Origin: JANJUB01 sp964586225
GTDB lineage: Bacteria > Armatimonadota > Fimbriimonadia > Fimbriimonadales > Fimbriimonadaceae
DNA: 64,000 nt
NCBI GenBank assembly: GCA_964586225.1
Contig: CAZPHD010000002.1
Span: 124,001 to 188,000 of the forward strand
Direction of reading: 5' to 3'
The position numbers and the translations under genes are program-made. The notes beneath the pieces were generated by a model. It saw only the letters and a list, made by a program, of their open reading frames with translations. It did not search any database and had not been told where the DNA came from. Shown here one piece after another: positions 35,060 to 43,590 of the stretch (position 1 is its first letter; the number at the start of each line of letters is the position of its first letter).

Positions 35060-35649
35060 TTATAGGTCCGGTGGCAACGCCTCGACAAACGCTTCCTCGG
35101 CGAGGTCGAGTAGCTCGAAGTGGCTCGCCTATTGGCGAACGTAATCGCGTTCGAGATCATGTCCTTGCACCTCGATGACCTGCACGATGTCGTTCCAGTG
35201 TTGTTCCCTCACGCGGTTGCCGAGCTGATATCAGCGGAGCTTGTGAATCACGCTCGGGCCATAGGCAACGGCACTTCATGTCGCGCCCCACCATGACCTC
35301 ACGGGCACGACTCCTCACCGAGTCCGCATAGGCGCTCGGTTTCGGTAGGAACACGTCCACTTTGAACAGCTCCTCGAAGTGGAGCAACTGGGCCGATCGG
35401 TACTCGACGCGAGATTCGAGCGCATCTCATGAACTCGCTTTCGCTGACCATGAACGTCGCGCCGAAAGCTTCAACGAGAGCAGGCACCTGCTCCGGGTTC
35501 AAGTGGAGGGCGACATCAATTTCATTCGTGTACCTTGGCTGCCCCCAAGTGCCGCTGGCAAATAAACCTCCGAGAACATAGTCGACGCACAGCTGGTCGA
35601 ACCGCTGGATCACCTCAACCAACACGCGAACTTCAGGCTGATCGCTCAA
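35060..35649 (-). pseudogene. Decayed nucleotidyltransferase-like gene
   Basis: Joined across frames, the minus strand reads as one protein: LGGLFASGTWGQPRYTNEID (the G-G...D-x-D nucleotidyltransferase pattern), then in another frame YRSAQLLHFEELFKVDVFLP, then in others VPLPMA and finally QLGNRVREQHWNDIVQVIEV up to a stop at 35060. The intact family often reads KLEWYRLG and RQWA where this copy has in-frame TGA and TAG, each consistent with a mutated Trp codon. At least three frameshifts and two nonsense changes are needed, so it is dead. It overlaps the remains of a small partner gene upstream. Confidence 0.8.
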
Positions 35650-35825
35650 TTGCTTGCTCGCGGAGGCTGCGACCGGCTTCGTTAATGGCCCGCCCGAGGG
35701 CGACCCGATCACATCAGTTCCAACCGCCGCTCCGGCGTGGCCGCGCGCAACAGCTTCACAAGCTCTCGGTGAGCCCAATCGCTGGTGTCCAAGGTATCCG
35801 TTCGGCGTTGACCGCGCTGGCGCAT
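35633..35825 (-). pseudogene. Frameshifted small partner gene of the nucleotidyltransferase module
   Basis: From an ATG at 35825 the frame reads DTSDWAHRELVKLLRAATPE and breaks at a TGA after RRLELM. Moving one base on, the product continues as ALGRAINEAGRSLREQAIER and ends at 35633, overlapping the nucleotidyltransferase start. This looks like the short helical protein often found just before such nucleotidyltransferases. A TATAGAAT box (35832-35839) lies exactly 6 bases before the ATG, so the dead module still has its promoter-like element. Confidence 0.6.
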
Positions 35826-36289
35826 AACTCTATTCTATACGGTTGCGGATCGGGCAGCAGTGGTGGGGTCAAACGAAGCGCCTCGCCCTCCGGCAATCGA
35901 GAGAGTCGAACGGCGAGGCTGGATCCTCAGTTCAAGTTCCTGAACAAGCACACGTAGGTGACGTTCGTGGCCGGGTCCGTCCACTGAACCAGGAGCGATA
36001 CGTTCTCCACCGGGTTTGACGCCAGGCTGACCCCGAACCGACCCTCGGCGACCGAGTTCGCCGTTCCGCGATTTCCGGTATTCGTCTGCTCGAAGCCAAG
36101 CACTTCAGCACCCACGCACGCCTGACCGTTCGGGCCGGTGATGTTGCCATTTACGAGGCGACCCGCGCGGCGGGTGCTGCGGCACTACGGGGTGACCGAG
36201 AGCTACGTGCGGGTGGCGAGAGATTGATTCTGCAGAAGCTCCAGACTCCTACGGGTGCTGAGTTTCGGCTTGTTGGATTCCACCGACGG
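35826..36289. other. Gene-poor remnant region
   Basis: Apart from the promoter-like box of the decayed module, this stretch has a GCCTCGCC/GGCGAGGC inverted repeat (35880-35887 and 35912-35919) and a 62-codon minus-strand frame (35927-36115, GTG start) ending SLLVQWTDPATNVTYVCLFR, which looks like the tail of a beta-rich secreted protein. Its frame stays open for ~28 codons upstream before a TAG, so it is probably a truncated remnant. A short plus-strand frame ending at 36228 (RRVLRHYGVTESYVRVARD) also looks like a gene fragment. I see no intact gene here. Confidence 0.5.
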
Positions 36290-37273
36290 TCATTTGAACA
36301 CCTGTTCATACCGGAACGTCTTGTTGTCGACCGTAAGTGTATCCTGACCCAATCCTACAGGATCAAGGGACTTGCTAGGGCCGTCAAATTCGACTAGCTT
36401 TGCACGAAGCAGAGTCCGTCCATCACAATAGACCAACTCTGTCGGAGTGCGATCTGGGGGGATCCAGAAACTAATCACTGTAGCCAGCTCCAAATCTGGA
36501 TTGGCCTCTGCAAAGAGCGGCATTGCGATCCAATGTGGTGATTCTCGCTTCATTCCCTTCGGTATGACGAGCAAGCGATCCAGGAATGCACTTCCATCAC
36601 TTGTCCGAAGCGTAAAGGCCTCAAGGGGGAGGGTCCGTTCCGAAACTGCCTCTGGAATTCGCTCTCGGTCAAACTGCAAGATCAGCTGAGCAGATACGAA
36701 GGTGTCAGGGAAACCCTCGCGGAGAGAGGGCGTCTTCAGACTCTCCTCGGATCCGAGGGTCAGCCCGACCACTCGAACCAGCGCATTTATGCCGGGTATT
36801 GTCTTCTTTGACACGCGAAACCAACGTCGGTTCCGAAGTGGTTCGGGACGATACGTGGTCGTTCGCTCCCAAAGCAACACGGGAGGACTGTCAGCCCTAA
36901 CTCGTGAAGGGTCTTTGGTGAACTCATGACCTTGAGATAGTCGCATTCCTTGCTTCACAAGTGGATGCAACGATGATAGACTGACGAGACCTGATGAATT
37001 CATACTGTTCTGCGATACAGTAACCGGCCTAACAGGTAGCCTCTTGGTCTCTGGTATGAGCTTTGTTCCTGAGGGTAATCTAAAGCCATAACTCGTTACC
37101 TTGACTGTTTTCCCGTCTGCATATTCGACTCGATAACCAAGGGATTCAAGGAGTCCCGAGGAAACAAAGTATTGGCCGCTGACGACATCGGTGAGTCCGC
37201 CCCGGATCATGAACTCAAAGGTGAGCGGCTGGGACGCTTGTGAAAGCGCCAGATAGGCCAAAATGAAAGTCAT
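36290..37273 (-). CDS. Unrecognised secreted protein
   Basis: 327 residues, no family recognised. It starts MTFILAYLALSQASQ, a probable signal peptide. The next ~40 residues (LTDVVSGQYFVSSGLLESLG then VEYADGKTVKV) resemble stalk or copper-amine-oxidase-N-like repeats, suggesting a cell-surface binding role, but this is weak. ATG 37273 was preferred over an upstream start inside the previous gene because it opens directly into the hydrophobic leader. The gene is visibly AT-richer than its neighbours. It follows the 425-residue gene by 17 bp on the same strand. Confidence 0.6.
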   Translation of the reverse strand: MTFILAYLALSQASQPLTFEFMIRGGLTDVVSGQYFVSSGLLESLGYRVEYADGKTVKVTSYGFRLPSGTKLIPETKRLPVRPVTVSQNSMNSSGLVSLSSLHPLVKQGMRLSQGHEFTKDPSRVRADSPPVLLWERTTTYRPEPLRNRRWFRVSKKTIPGINALVRVVGLTLGSEESLKTPSLREGFPDTFVSAQLILQFDRERIPEAVSERTLPLEAFTLRTSDGSAFLDRLLVIPKGMKRESPHWIAMPLFAEANPDLELATVISFWIPPDRTPTELVYCDGRTLLRAKLVEFDGPSKSLDPVGLGQDTLTVDNKTFRYEQVFK

Positions 37274-37290
37274 CGTTCTTGTCCTCCAGA

Positions 37291-38568
37291 TTACTCGGGT
37301 TCGTTTGGTGGCGCGACTTCCGGAAAGCATGCCTGTCCGATGAAGATAAATGGAGCTGTTCCCCCGGATCCCAGCATGAAGTCGAACTCAAAGTTCGTTA
37401 GAGTGCCACTGGGAGTGCCTGCATTGAACGAAAACTGTGTCAGCTCGACTCCATGACTACTGCTCATCAGCAATCCAGGATTGGGGTCGGTGAAGTTTGC
37501 GCACACGTCGGCGATACTCACAACCGTTGGAGAACTATGCAGCTGCCTCACGGCCCCGCAACCTACACCGCCCCGTGCGTTGACAATTACATGAAGATTT
37601 CCAGGTGTATGATGAAAGTTGTTCACCTTGAAGCGAACACGCTGTTCGATGAAGTACTCACCCTTAAATGGCACCGGTGGCTTCGGATCTGGTAGTTCGT
37701 CCGTTATCGGCAACCAATCTGGTCGAAACAAGTAGTATCGGTCATCTGAACTTGGCAAGCGCGGCACACGAGCGACGATGGGCTGGTCAAATGTAGTCAC
37801 AGCTCTAAAGCCCGTAACCGTGCCACGCTGATGTGTATCCCTCTCCGCTGCGTTGGTCGGTTCGGCTAAAGAGGCAGGCGTAATGTCTTGCTCCGACGCA
37901 ACGACGTAAACGACAGCGGGACCCCCAACGTTGAGTTCAAGCAATGCGCCCACCACCCCAAACGACAATGTCCCTTGCTGATCGATGTGGGATCGGACAC
38001 GTCGAACGCCTTGCGCAACAAGGTCTCCAAGTTCAATCCAAAGAGACTCACCAGGTGCGATGGGCGGCGGCGTCGTCACATGTCCAGCGACATTTGTGCC
38101 AGCAAACCAAGCACTTGCAACTTCCCGTCCGGGTATAGCAACCGTAAAGCCTAACCCGCTACCCTCTTGGATGTACTGGTGGTGTTGAACGTTGCGCGGA
38201 ACAGTCACCGTTAGTGCCTCAGTTGCTGAGGGATTCACCACAACAGCGCATAGACGGCGATTCTGCCCACTCTTGTTTGCATGATGACAACCTACTCGAA
38301 CAGTACACGCTTCGTTCAGTGTGAGCTTGGCAAGGACCGGTCGCGTGTTGCCACCCGATCGCGCGGCGAAGGTCTCAGGGCTATTGCTCCAAAGGAACGG
38401 ACCTCCGCTTGGTTCACGGTTCGGCGACGGGTCGTGGCGAGTGGTCGATAGCGATCCCACGCCAACACACCTTGGGTTCTGAACGCACATGCTTCGTAGA
38501 CGTCTGTTGTGTGTTGGCAGTTTCGTCGCTTCTTGTCCTACACCCAACGAACACAACCTTTCTGGCAT
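37291..38568 (-). CDS. Unrecognised beta-rich protein
   Basis: 425 residues from ATG 38568 (a TTG two codons upstream is possible). No family recognised and no clear signal peptide: the first ~60 residues are polar and Cys-containing and may not be translated. The rest is rich in short beta strands (LTLNEACTVRVGCHHANKSG, FTVAIPGREVASAWFAG) with eight or so Cys, more than usual for a cytosolic protein here, suggesting an extracytoplasmic domain. Codon use is AT-richer than in flanking genes. It probably shares a transcript with the next gene. Confidence 0.5.
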   Translation of the reverse strand: MPERLCSLGVGQEATKLPTHNRRLRSMCVQNPRCVGVGSLSTTRHDPSPNREPSGGPFLWSNSPETFAARSGGNTRPVLAKLTLNEACTVRVGCHHANKSGQNRRLCAVVVNPSATEALTVTVPRNVQHHQYIQEGSGLGFTVAIPGREVASAWFAGTNVAGHVTTPPPIAPGESLWIELGDLVAQGVRRVRSHIDQQGTLSFGVVGALLELNVGGPAVVYVVASEQDITPASLAEPTNAAERDTHQRGTVTGFRAVTTFDQPIVARVPRLPSSDDRYYLFRPDWLPITDELPDPKPPVPFKGEYFIEQRVRFKVNNFHHTPGNLHVIVNARGGVGCGAVRQLHSSPTVVSIADVCANFTDPNPGLLMSSSHGVELTQFSFNAGTPSGTLTNFEFDFMLGSGGTAPFIFIGQACFPEVAPPNEPE

Positions 38569-38592
38569 TGTCAACTTCGAACTGGCGACTGA

Positions 38593-39963
38593 CTAATATT
38601 CGCGAATGCCCTTCTGCCCCGGCATCGGAACCGGATAGCGCCCCGTCGAATCAATCTGCACTGGTGCTGGCGAATCGGCCGTGATCGTGTCCAGCCCCGG
38701 CGCGTATTCGTGCTCGTGGTTGAGGATCTGATCGTAGGTGATGAGCTGGCCCGTGTGCGCGGCCATGCGGCCCATGCTGCTCACGAGGCTCGCCTCGACG
38801 CCCGTCTTCACTTCGTTGAACGGCTTGTTGTTGCGGATGGCGTCCATCAGCGCTTCCCACTCGTTCTGGTAGGGGTTGCTGTTATCGGTGGACTGCCATT
38901 TCAGCGCCTCCGCCGCCATGTTGTGGTCAGAGAAGATCGAGGAAGGACCGCCGCAGTCGCCCGACCGCGAGGCAATTGCCGAGCCCTTGGTGCCATGCGC
39001 ATAGCTGCTGTAGATGCCGTGGGTGTTGTGAATACAGCGACCGTCGAAGTAGAACCGCGAGCCATCGGCAAACACGTACTCGACGCCGTAGGTGTCGAGA
39101 TTCTGGTCCACAAACGGAATGCCTTCGGCATTCGTCTTGTAGTGGCGACCACCAATCGCTTGGGCGGAGACGGGCACCGCGTTCTTCAGCCAAAGGCCCT
39201 GGTCCACGATGTGGATGTAGAAGTCGCTGAACACGCCACCGCTCGCCCAGAGGAAGCTGTGGAATCGGCGAATCTGATACTCCAGATCGGTCATACCTTC
39301 TGGCTTCGGGAGCGATTCCGAGTATGCGGCGGGGCCGTGCATGCGATAGCCGCGGACGAGCAGAATGTCGCCGATTTCGCCGTCCATGACGCGCTTGTGA
39401 AGCTCCTGCAGCGGCTTCTGGTGGCGCGACATCAGGCCGACTCCGACCTTTAGCCCAAGCGCCTCGGCCTGCTTGTTGAGCTCGAGCATGCGGCGGCTGG
39501 TTGGGCCGTCCACGGTGACGGGCTTCTCCATGAACACGTTGAGCTTCTTGGAAATCGCGTATTGGTAGTGCACCCATCGGAACGCGGGCGGGGTGGTGAG
39601 GATGACAACGTCCCCAGGGCGGAGCACATCCATCGCCTTCTTGTAGGCATCAAAGCCGACGAACTGCCGCTCGGCAGGGACGTCCATCTTGTCCTTGGCG
39701 CCCTTGCTGAGGTTCTCGTGCGTGCCCTTCAAGCGATCGGCAAACGCATCCGCCATTGCGACGAGCTTGACCGGGCCGTGTTTGGTGCTCAGCGCGTTCA
39801 TGGCGGCACCTCCACCGCGGCCGCCGCATCCAACGAGCGCAACCTGAATGGTTTCGTCGACGCCCTGGTGAACTCCAGGGAACGCGAAGGAAGGTAGAAC
39901 GCTGGCGGCGGCAATGCTGCCCCCAGCCTGAAGAAGTTGACGGCGAGACGGATTCGTGCTCAT
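38593..39963 (-). CDS. Tat-exported Gfo/Idh/MocA-family oxidoreductase
   Basis: 456 residues. The N-terminus has a twin-arginine signal, NPSRRQLLQAGGSIAAASVL. A Rossmann domain begins IQVALVGCGGRGGGAAMNAL, and the sugar-dehydrogenase region has VFMEKPVTVDGPTSRRML (the EKP motif) and VGVGLMSRHQKPLQEL. Exported members of this family act on sugars or related ligands with a bound nicotinamide cofactor; such genes are numerous in Planctomycetes- and Armatimonadota-like bacteria. The ATG at 39963 places the Tat motif at residues 6-10; the longer upstream frame would bury it. Confidence 0.9.
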   Translation of the reverse strand: MSTNPSRRQLLQAGGSIAAASVLPSFAFPGVHQGVDETIQVALVGCGGRGGGAAMNALSTKHGPVKLVAMADAFADRLKGTHENLSKGAKDKMDVPAERQFVGFDAYKKAMDVLRPGDVVILTTPPAFRWVHYQYAISKKLNVFMEKPVTVDGPTSRRMLELNKQAEALGLKVGVGLMSRHQKPLQELHKRVMDGEIGDILLVRGYRMHGPAAYSESLPKPEGMTDLEYQIRRFHSFLWASGGVFSDFYIHIVDQGLWLKNAVPVSAQAIGGRHYKTNAEGIPFVDQNLDTYGVEYVFADGSRFYFDGRCIHNTHGIYSSYAHGTKGSAIASRSGDCGGPSSIFSDHNMAAEALKWQSTDNSNPYQNEWEALMDAIRNNKPFNEVKTGVEASLVSSMGRMAAHTGQLITYDQILNHEHEYAPGLDTITADSPAPVQIDSTGRYPVPMPGQKGIREY

Positions 39964-39993
39964 GGCTATGTTGTGGGTTTTACCACTTGGGGA

Positions 39994-40112
39994 TGGTTCG
40001 GGTTGGCGGGCAACGCCGGTACGAGTGCAATCGGCGACTACGGTTCGGCATCTGTGCAAACTCCACAATAAATCCGAGCCAATCCAAGACAAATCCCAGC
40101 CAACCCGAACCA
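39994..40112. repeat. 14-bp inverted repeat with degenerate 10-bp tandem repeats
   Basis: TGGTTCGGGTTGGC (39994-40007) and its exact complement GCCAACCCGAACCA (40099-40112) flank ~91 bp. On the right side, from about 40070 to 40125, the sequence is an imperfect tandem of a 10-mer near AACCCGAGCC (AATCCGAGCC, AATCCAAGAC, AACCCGAACC, AACCCGAGCT). The element sits between ccmD and the oxidoreductase gene. Confidence 0.6.
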
Positions 40113-40119
40113 ACCCGAG

Positions 40120-40239
40120 CTATCCCAAGTGCTCTTTCTCGAGCGCCCTCAGACGGCTCTCGACTCTATTCATGTACAGAAACAGACTGATCCACACGAT
40201 GAGCGGTGGTACGGCGGCCAGAATCTTCCAGGTTTCCAT
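40120..40239 (-). CDS. ccmD: CcmD-like small membrane protein
   Basis: 39 residues: METWKILAAVPPLIVWISLF then a hydrophobic end and RVESRLRALEKE. One membrane helix followed by a basic/acidic cytosolic helix is exactly the CcmD form, and its place after ccmC fits. CcmD keeps the CcmABC complex associated with the haem chaperone CcmE. AAGGGATAAAG precedes the ATG as a ribosome-binding site. The 5' part overlaps the 3' end of ccmC by 74 bp in another frame. Confidence 0.75.
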   Translation of the reverse strand: METWKILAAVPPLIVWISLFLYMNRVESRLRALEKEHLG

Positions 40240-40879
40240 CTTTATCCCTTAAGGCTTGCGAAAGGACGGACGTGCGAACGTGCATCTTGTAGAGCCAGAT
40301 CGACATGCCCATCAGCAAAACGAACATCGTGAGCACGACCGACCAGTAGTCAGGCGAGAACCCACCGCTGATCACCGTGCCCTTGGGGTGCAGGGATTTC
40401 ACCTGCGGCAGCTTTGGGAACACGAAGATCAAGAACAGCATCGGTAAGAGCGTCAGCGAAGAGTAAACCGCCGCGGCGCGCGCCCGCGAGACTTCCTCTT
40501 CAAACGCCATCCGCACGGCGAAGTACGCTCCGAGAAGGAGCAGCACGATCAAGAACGACGTTTGCCGCGGATCCCAGCTCCACCAAGCCCCCCATTGGAC
40601 CTTGCTAAACAGAATGCCCGTCAACATCGTGGCCACGCCCAGCGTGAGCGCCAGCTCAGTGGCGGCCAAGGCGCGGAACTCCCAAATCCACTGGCGTGTG
40701 GCGAGATACCGCCACGACATCACGGCCGCGATGATCGCGAACAGGGCGGTGGCATAGGCGCACGGCAAATGGAAGAAGATAATCCGGGCGAGCTCCGGCT
40801 CAGGAAACGCCTTCGCAGGAGGCACCTGATAGGCGAACACCGTCGCCACCGCGATTCCGACGAGGAGTAGCCACCTCAT
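40166..40879 (-). CDS. ccmC: Haem exporter membrane subunit CcmC
   Basis: 237 residues with six membrane helices. The haem-handling motif WGAWWSWDPRQT is at 96-107; His in IFFHLPCA and in KSLHPKG are the likely axial haem ligands. CcmC presents haem to CcmE for cytochrome c maturation. The ATG overlaps the ccmB stop (ATGA). The last ~25 residues are polar and overlap ccmD, longer than in most CcmC proteins. The haem-binding protein at the window start shows that c-type cytochromes are made. Confidence 0.93.
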   Translation of the reverse strand: MRWLLLVGIAVATVFAYQVPPAKAFPEPELARIIFFHLPCAYATALFAIIAAVMSWRYLATRQWIWEFRALAATELALTLGVATMLTGILFSKVQWGAWWSWDPRQTSFLIVLLLLGAYFAVRMAFEEEVSRARAAAVYSSLTLLPMLFLIFVFPKLPQVKSLHPKGTVISGGFSPDYWSVVLTMFVLLMGMSIWLYKMHVRTSVLSQALRDKDGNLEDSGRRTTAHRVDQSVSVHE

Positions 40880-41553
40880 GGCTCCCTCCAGATTGCGGCG
40901 AACTGATAGGGCGCAGTCGCGAACACAAGCAGAGTATACAGCCAGACGCCCGCCGAACCCGACCAGCCCGTGCTCGGCGAGATCCCATCAAACGCGCTGC
41001 GCCCGGCTGTAACCCCAAGGGCAACGAGGGGCAAGAGCAACGGCAGCGCGACAACTCCAGCCAGCGTTCCCCGGTTTGCTCCCCGCGAGATCAGAGCCGA
41101 AACGAGAGTGACTGTTGCCGCGAGAGCGGCTGAGCCCCCAATCAGACTTGAAACCAGCATCAACGGAACCTTGACAGTTACGCCCGTCAGGATGACAAAG
41201 AGCAGCGTTACGAGGAACCCGGTCAACACCATTTGGGCAAAGGCAAAGATCGCCTTGCCCCAATACACGGCGTGGGGTCGCGCCCACATCCGCAAGAGGT
41301 CGCCGGTGCCCTGTTCGTCCTCTGCCACAAACGCCCGCGTCAATGTCCCTACGCCCGCAAAGAGGAGCGCGGCCCACAACATGCCCGCCGCTCCCTCGCC
41401 CGTCATCTGCCGCCCAAAGAAGGCAAAGGCGAGCGTGAATACGGTCGTGATGCTGAGCATGATCGCGGTAAAGGTCGCGCTCTTGTTGCGCAGTTCGGTC
41501 ATCAGCTCCTTGCGGATGACCGCGCCGACCTCACGCCCCCAAGTCGAGCTCAT
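40876..41553 (-). CDS. ccmB: Haem exporter permease CcmB
   Basis: 225 residues from ATG 41553. Six hydrophobic segments; the CcmB N-terminal pattern VIRKELMTELRNKSATFTAI is clear, as is EDEQGTGDLLRMWARPHAVY. CcmB is the permease half of the CcmAB ABC unit that releases haem-loaded CcmE. It overlaps ccmA by 23 bp and ccmC by 4 bp, so the four ccm genes form one operon. Confidence 0.9.
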   Translation of the reverse strand: MSSTWGREVGAVIRKELMTELRNKSATFTAIMLSITTVFTLAFAFFGRQMTGEGAAGMLWAALLFAGVGTLTRAFVAEDEQGTGDLLRMWARPHAVYWGKAIFAFAQMVLTGFLVTLLFVILTGVTVKVPLMLVSSLIGGSAALAATVTLVSALISRGANRGTLAGVVALPLLLPLVALGVTAGRSAFDGISPSTGWSGSAGVWLYTLLVFATAPYQFAAIWREP

Positions 41554-42109
41554 GCGTGGCAAACCTCCTTTCCTCGGGGTCATTCGTCGCAATCACAAAC
41601 GCGGTCGAAGGGGTCCGAGATTCGATCAGGCGCGTGATCATCTGTCGTCCGGGCAGATCGAGTCCCGCGCCAGGCTCATCGAGCAGGACCACCGAAGGCG
41701 ATGCTTGAACCGCAAGTGCAAACTTGAGCCGCGCTCGCATGCCGGTCGATAAGTGTCGGCCTGGGCTCCCTGCGGCATACGCAAGTCCAACCTCTTCCAG
41801 TAGCGCGTCTGCGTTTGATTCACAGCCCCGCAGCTCGGCAGCCAATTCCAGGTGCTCCCGCACGGTTAGCATGGGATAGACCGATTGGTCCAGGGCGGCA
41901 AGTCCGATCCCGACTCGCGGGTCTTCCGGTCGACGAACGACGCCCTCGGAAGGCGGAAGCAGTCCGGCGAGAATCTTCAGGAGAGTGCTCTTGCCCGCGC
42001 CATTCGAACCGAGGACGAGGAGGCATTGTCCCGGCTGAACTTCAAGGTCGAGATGGCGAAACAACCACCGGCTCCCATATCGCTTTCCCAGGCCTTCGCA
42101 CCCGATCAC
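41531..42109 (-). CDS. ccmA: Haem exporter ATP-binding subunit CcmA
   Basis: 192 residues from GTG 42109. Walker A GSNGAGKSTLL, signature HLSTGMRARLKFALA, Walker B VVLLDEPGAGLD. The final H-loop His is replaced: the position reads IATNDPEE, as often seen in CcmA-type proteins. A start at ATG 42190 would add 27 residues; GTG 42109 gives the usual N-terminus (CEGLGKRYGSRWLFRHL) and has a GATACT-like box about 7 bases upstream. It heads the ccmABCD operon; ccmE, ccmF and ccmH are not in the window. Confidence 0.88.
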   Translation of the reverse strand: MIGCEGLGKRYGSRWLFRHLDLEVQPGQCLLVLGSNGAGKSTLLKILAGLLPPSEGVVRRPEDPRVGIGLAALDQSVYPMLTVREHLELAAELRGCESNADALLEEVGLAYAAGSPGRHLSTGMRARLKFALAVQASPSVVLLDEPGAGLDLPGRQMITRLIESRTPSTAFVIATNDPEERRFATHELDLGA

Positions 42110-42296
42110 CGGTGTAAGTATCCTCGGAAGCCCGGGCAAAATGCGCGGCGTTCGCCGCCACGAGGAGCGCAGCAAGAATTCTGATTCCACGCTCCTGTGA
42201 TGAATCTAGGCTGGGATTCGGTCCGATTCTGCAACCAAAGCTGTACGGATTGTGCCAATCATCACCCGCCCTCAGACCGTCCACAATACGAAAGGG

Positions 42297-43544
42297 ATGG
42301 CGTTCTTTCGATACGAGTTCACCGATGCCCGGGGCCAGCGCCTCGAAGGCACTGTGCAAGCCGACACCTTCGCCGAAGCAGAGGCCATCCTGAAGCTGCG
42401 CGGCTACCAAAGCATCCGATTCCATGATCCGAATGCGATGCCCGTCGTTGCCCCGCCCGCCCCGATCACGCGCGCGCCGCAACCGCCCGTCGTGGTTCGA
42501 ACCCGAAAGGGACAAGACAAAGACCGGTTCTTCCTCTTCAGCCAAATCGCGCAGCAGCTCAAGGCGGGCATTGCCCCCGCGCAGGCCTTCACCACGATCG
42601 CAAACGTCACGCACCAGGAGTCATTCCGCAACTCGCTCCATGATCTCGCCCGGGCATCGACGAACGGCGAACCCCTGAGCGACACGCTTGAGCGGTATCC
42701 CGATCTCTATCCGCCGCATGTCGCGGGCATGGTGCGGGCGGGCGAAGTCGGCGGCTTCCTCCCCGAGGCGTTCGCCGAGATCAGCAACCAGGCCGCCGAG
42801 GCGCACAAGTTCAAGCGGTTCCACTGGTTCCTTTGGTATCTCATGCCGCGGATGTTGGCGACGCTGCCGCTGCTGTTCGCGTTTCGCGAGGCCATCCTGC
42901 TATCGTGGCAACGACACAGTAACGGCCTGCCCAACGCGGGCATCTGGGCGATTGTCCGGGAGCGCTTGATCTGGCCTTACGGCCCCGCTTTCCTCGTGGT
43001 CGTCATCCTCCTGCTGTTGATGCGGTGGTGGCTGGGCACCTTACGGATGCGCCGATTCCGGCACAAGGTCGGACTCTCGATGCCGGTTTACGGCGCGCGG
43101 GCACGAAACGAGAGCGTGGCCATCTTTTCGTGGACGATGAGCCGACTCGGGCGGGCGGGACTCCCTCCGCACCGGATCTGGCCACTGGCCGCCGCCGCGG
43201 TTCCGAACATTGTCATGGCGGAGCGTTTGTTAGAAACCGGGCGTTCGCTGCATGACGGGAGTCGGCTTTCAGAGGCAATCTTCAACTCGGGCGTGTTTCC
43301 GCAACAGTACGCCCCGCTGATCGCGACGGGAGAGACGGTCGGTGACGTCACGGGGGCTCTCGACCAGCTCGAAATGGTGAGCCGGGGCGACTATGAAGAG
43401 TCGACGGGTCGGGCGCGGTTCACAAGCGTGCGGATGGGGTGCCTGTTCGCGATGGTCCTTAGCGGTCTGGTGTTGATCGTGCTGATGAAGACGTGGTACG
43501 GCGACCTGATCAACACGGTGCTACAGGATTTCCAGATTGATTAG
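42297..43544 (+). CDS. GspF/PilC-family inner-membrane platform protein, paralogue 1
   Basis: 415 residues from ATG 42297, which directly follows AAAGGG. MAFFRYEFTDARGQRLEGTV is the usual N-terminal strand-helix of GspF. Two T2SSF domains follow: the first around RFFLFSQIAQQLKAGIAPAQ and the second around ESVAIFSWTMSRLGRAGLPP, with membrane helices in between and at the C-terminus. It should sit under a type II secretion or pilus ATPase, but no ATPase gene is adjacent. A second paralogue lies 1 kb downstream, and the pil operon has its own PilC. Confidence 0.88.
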   Translation: MAFFRYEFTDARGQRLEGTVQADTFAEAEAILKLRGYQSIRFHDPNAMPVVAPPAPITRAPQPPVVVRTRKGQDKDRFFLFSQIAQQLKAGIAPAQAFTTIANVTHQESFRNSLHDLARASTNGEPLSDTLERYPDLYPPHVAGMVRAGEVGGFLPEAFAEISNQAAEAHKFKRFHWFLWYLMPRMLATLPLLFAFREAILLSWQRHSNGLPNAGIWAIVRERLIWPYGPAFLVVVILLLLMRWWLGTLRMRRFRHKVGLSMPVYGARARNESVAIFSWTMSRLGRAGLPPHRIWPLAAAAVPNIVMAERLLETGRSLHDGSRLSEAIFNSGVFPQQYAPLIATGETVGDVTGALDQLEMVSRGDYEESTGRARFTSVRMGCLFAMVLSGLVLIVLMKTWYGDLINTVLQDFQID

Positions 43545-43590
43545 GATTTGAGAAAGCTGCTGTGAGTCGTTGCGATCAGGTTATAGTGAG

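Noticed and set aside
33554..35065. A 503-codon open frame antisense to uvrB, and similar long antisense frames at 28336-29388 (ubiD) and 44524-45915 (gspF 2).
   Set aside because: They mirror strongly conserved genes on the other strand, have no family motifs, and arise from high-GC codon bias.
35060..35825. Recoded TGA/TAG (stop codon reassignment) to explain in-frame stops at Trp positions.
   Set aside because: The same locus also needs several frameshifts, and all other genes use these stops normally; decay is the simpler reading.
38592..38606. ATTCGCGAAT palindrome near the end of the oxidoreductase gene as an operator.
   Set aside because: It is short, lies within the last codons, and has no second copy nearby; likely chance.
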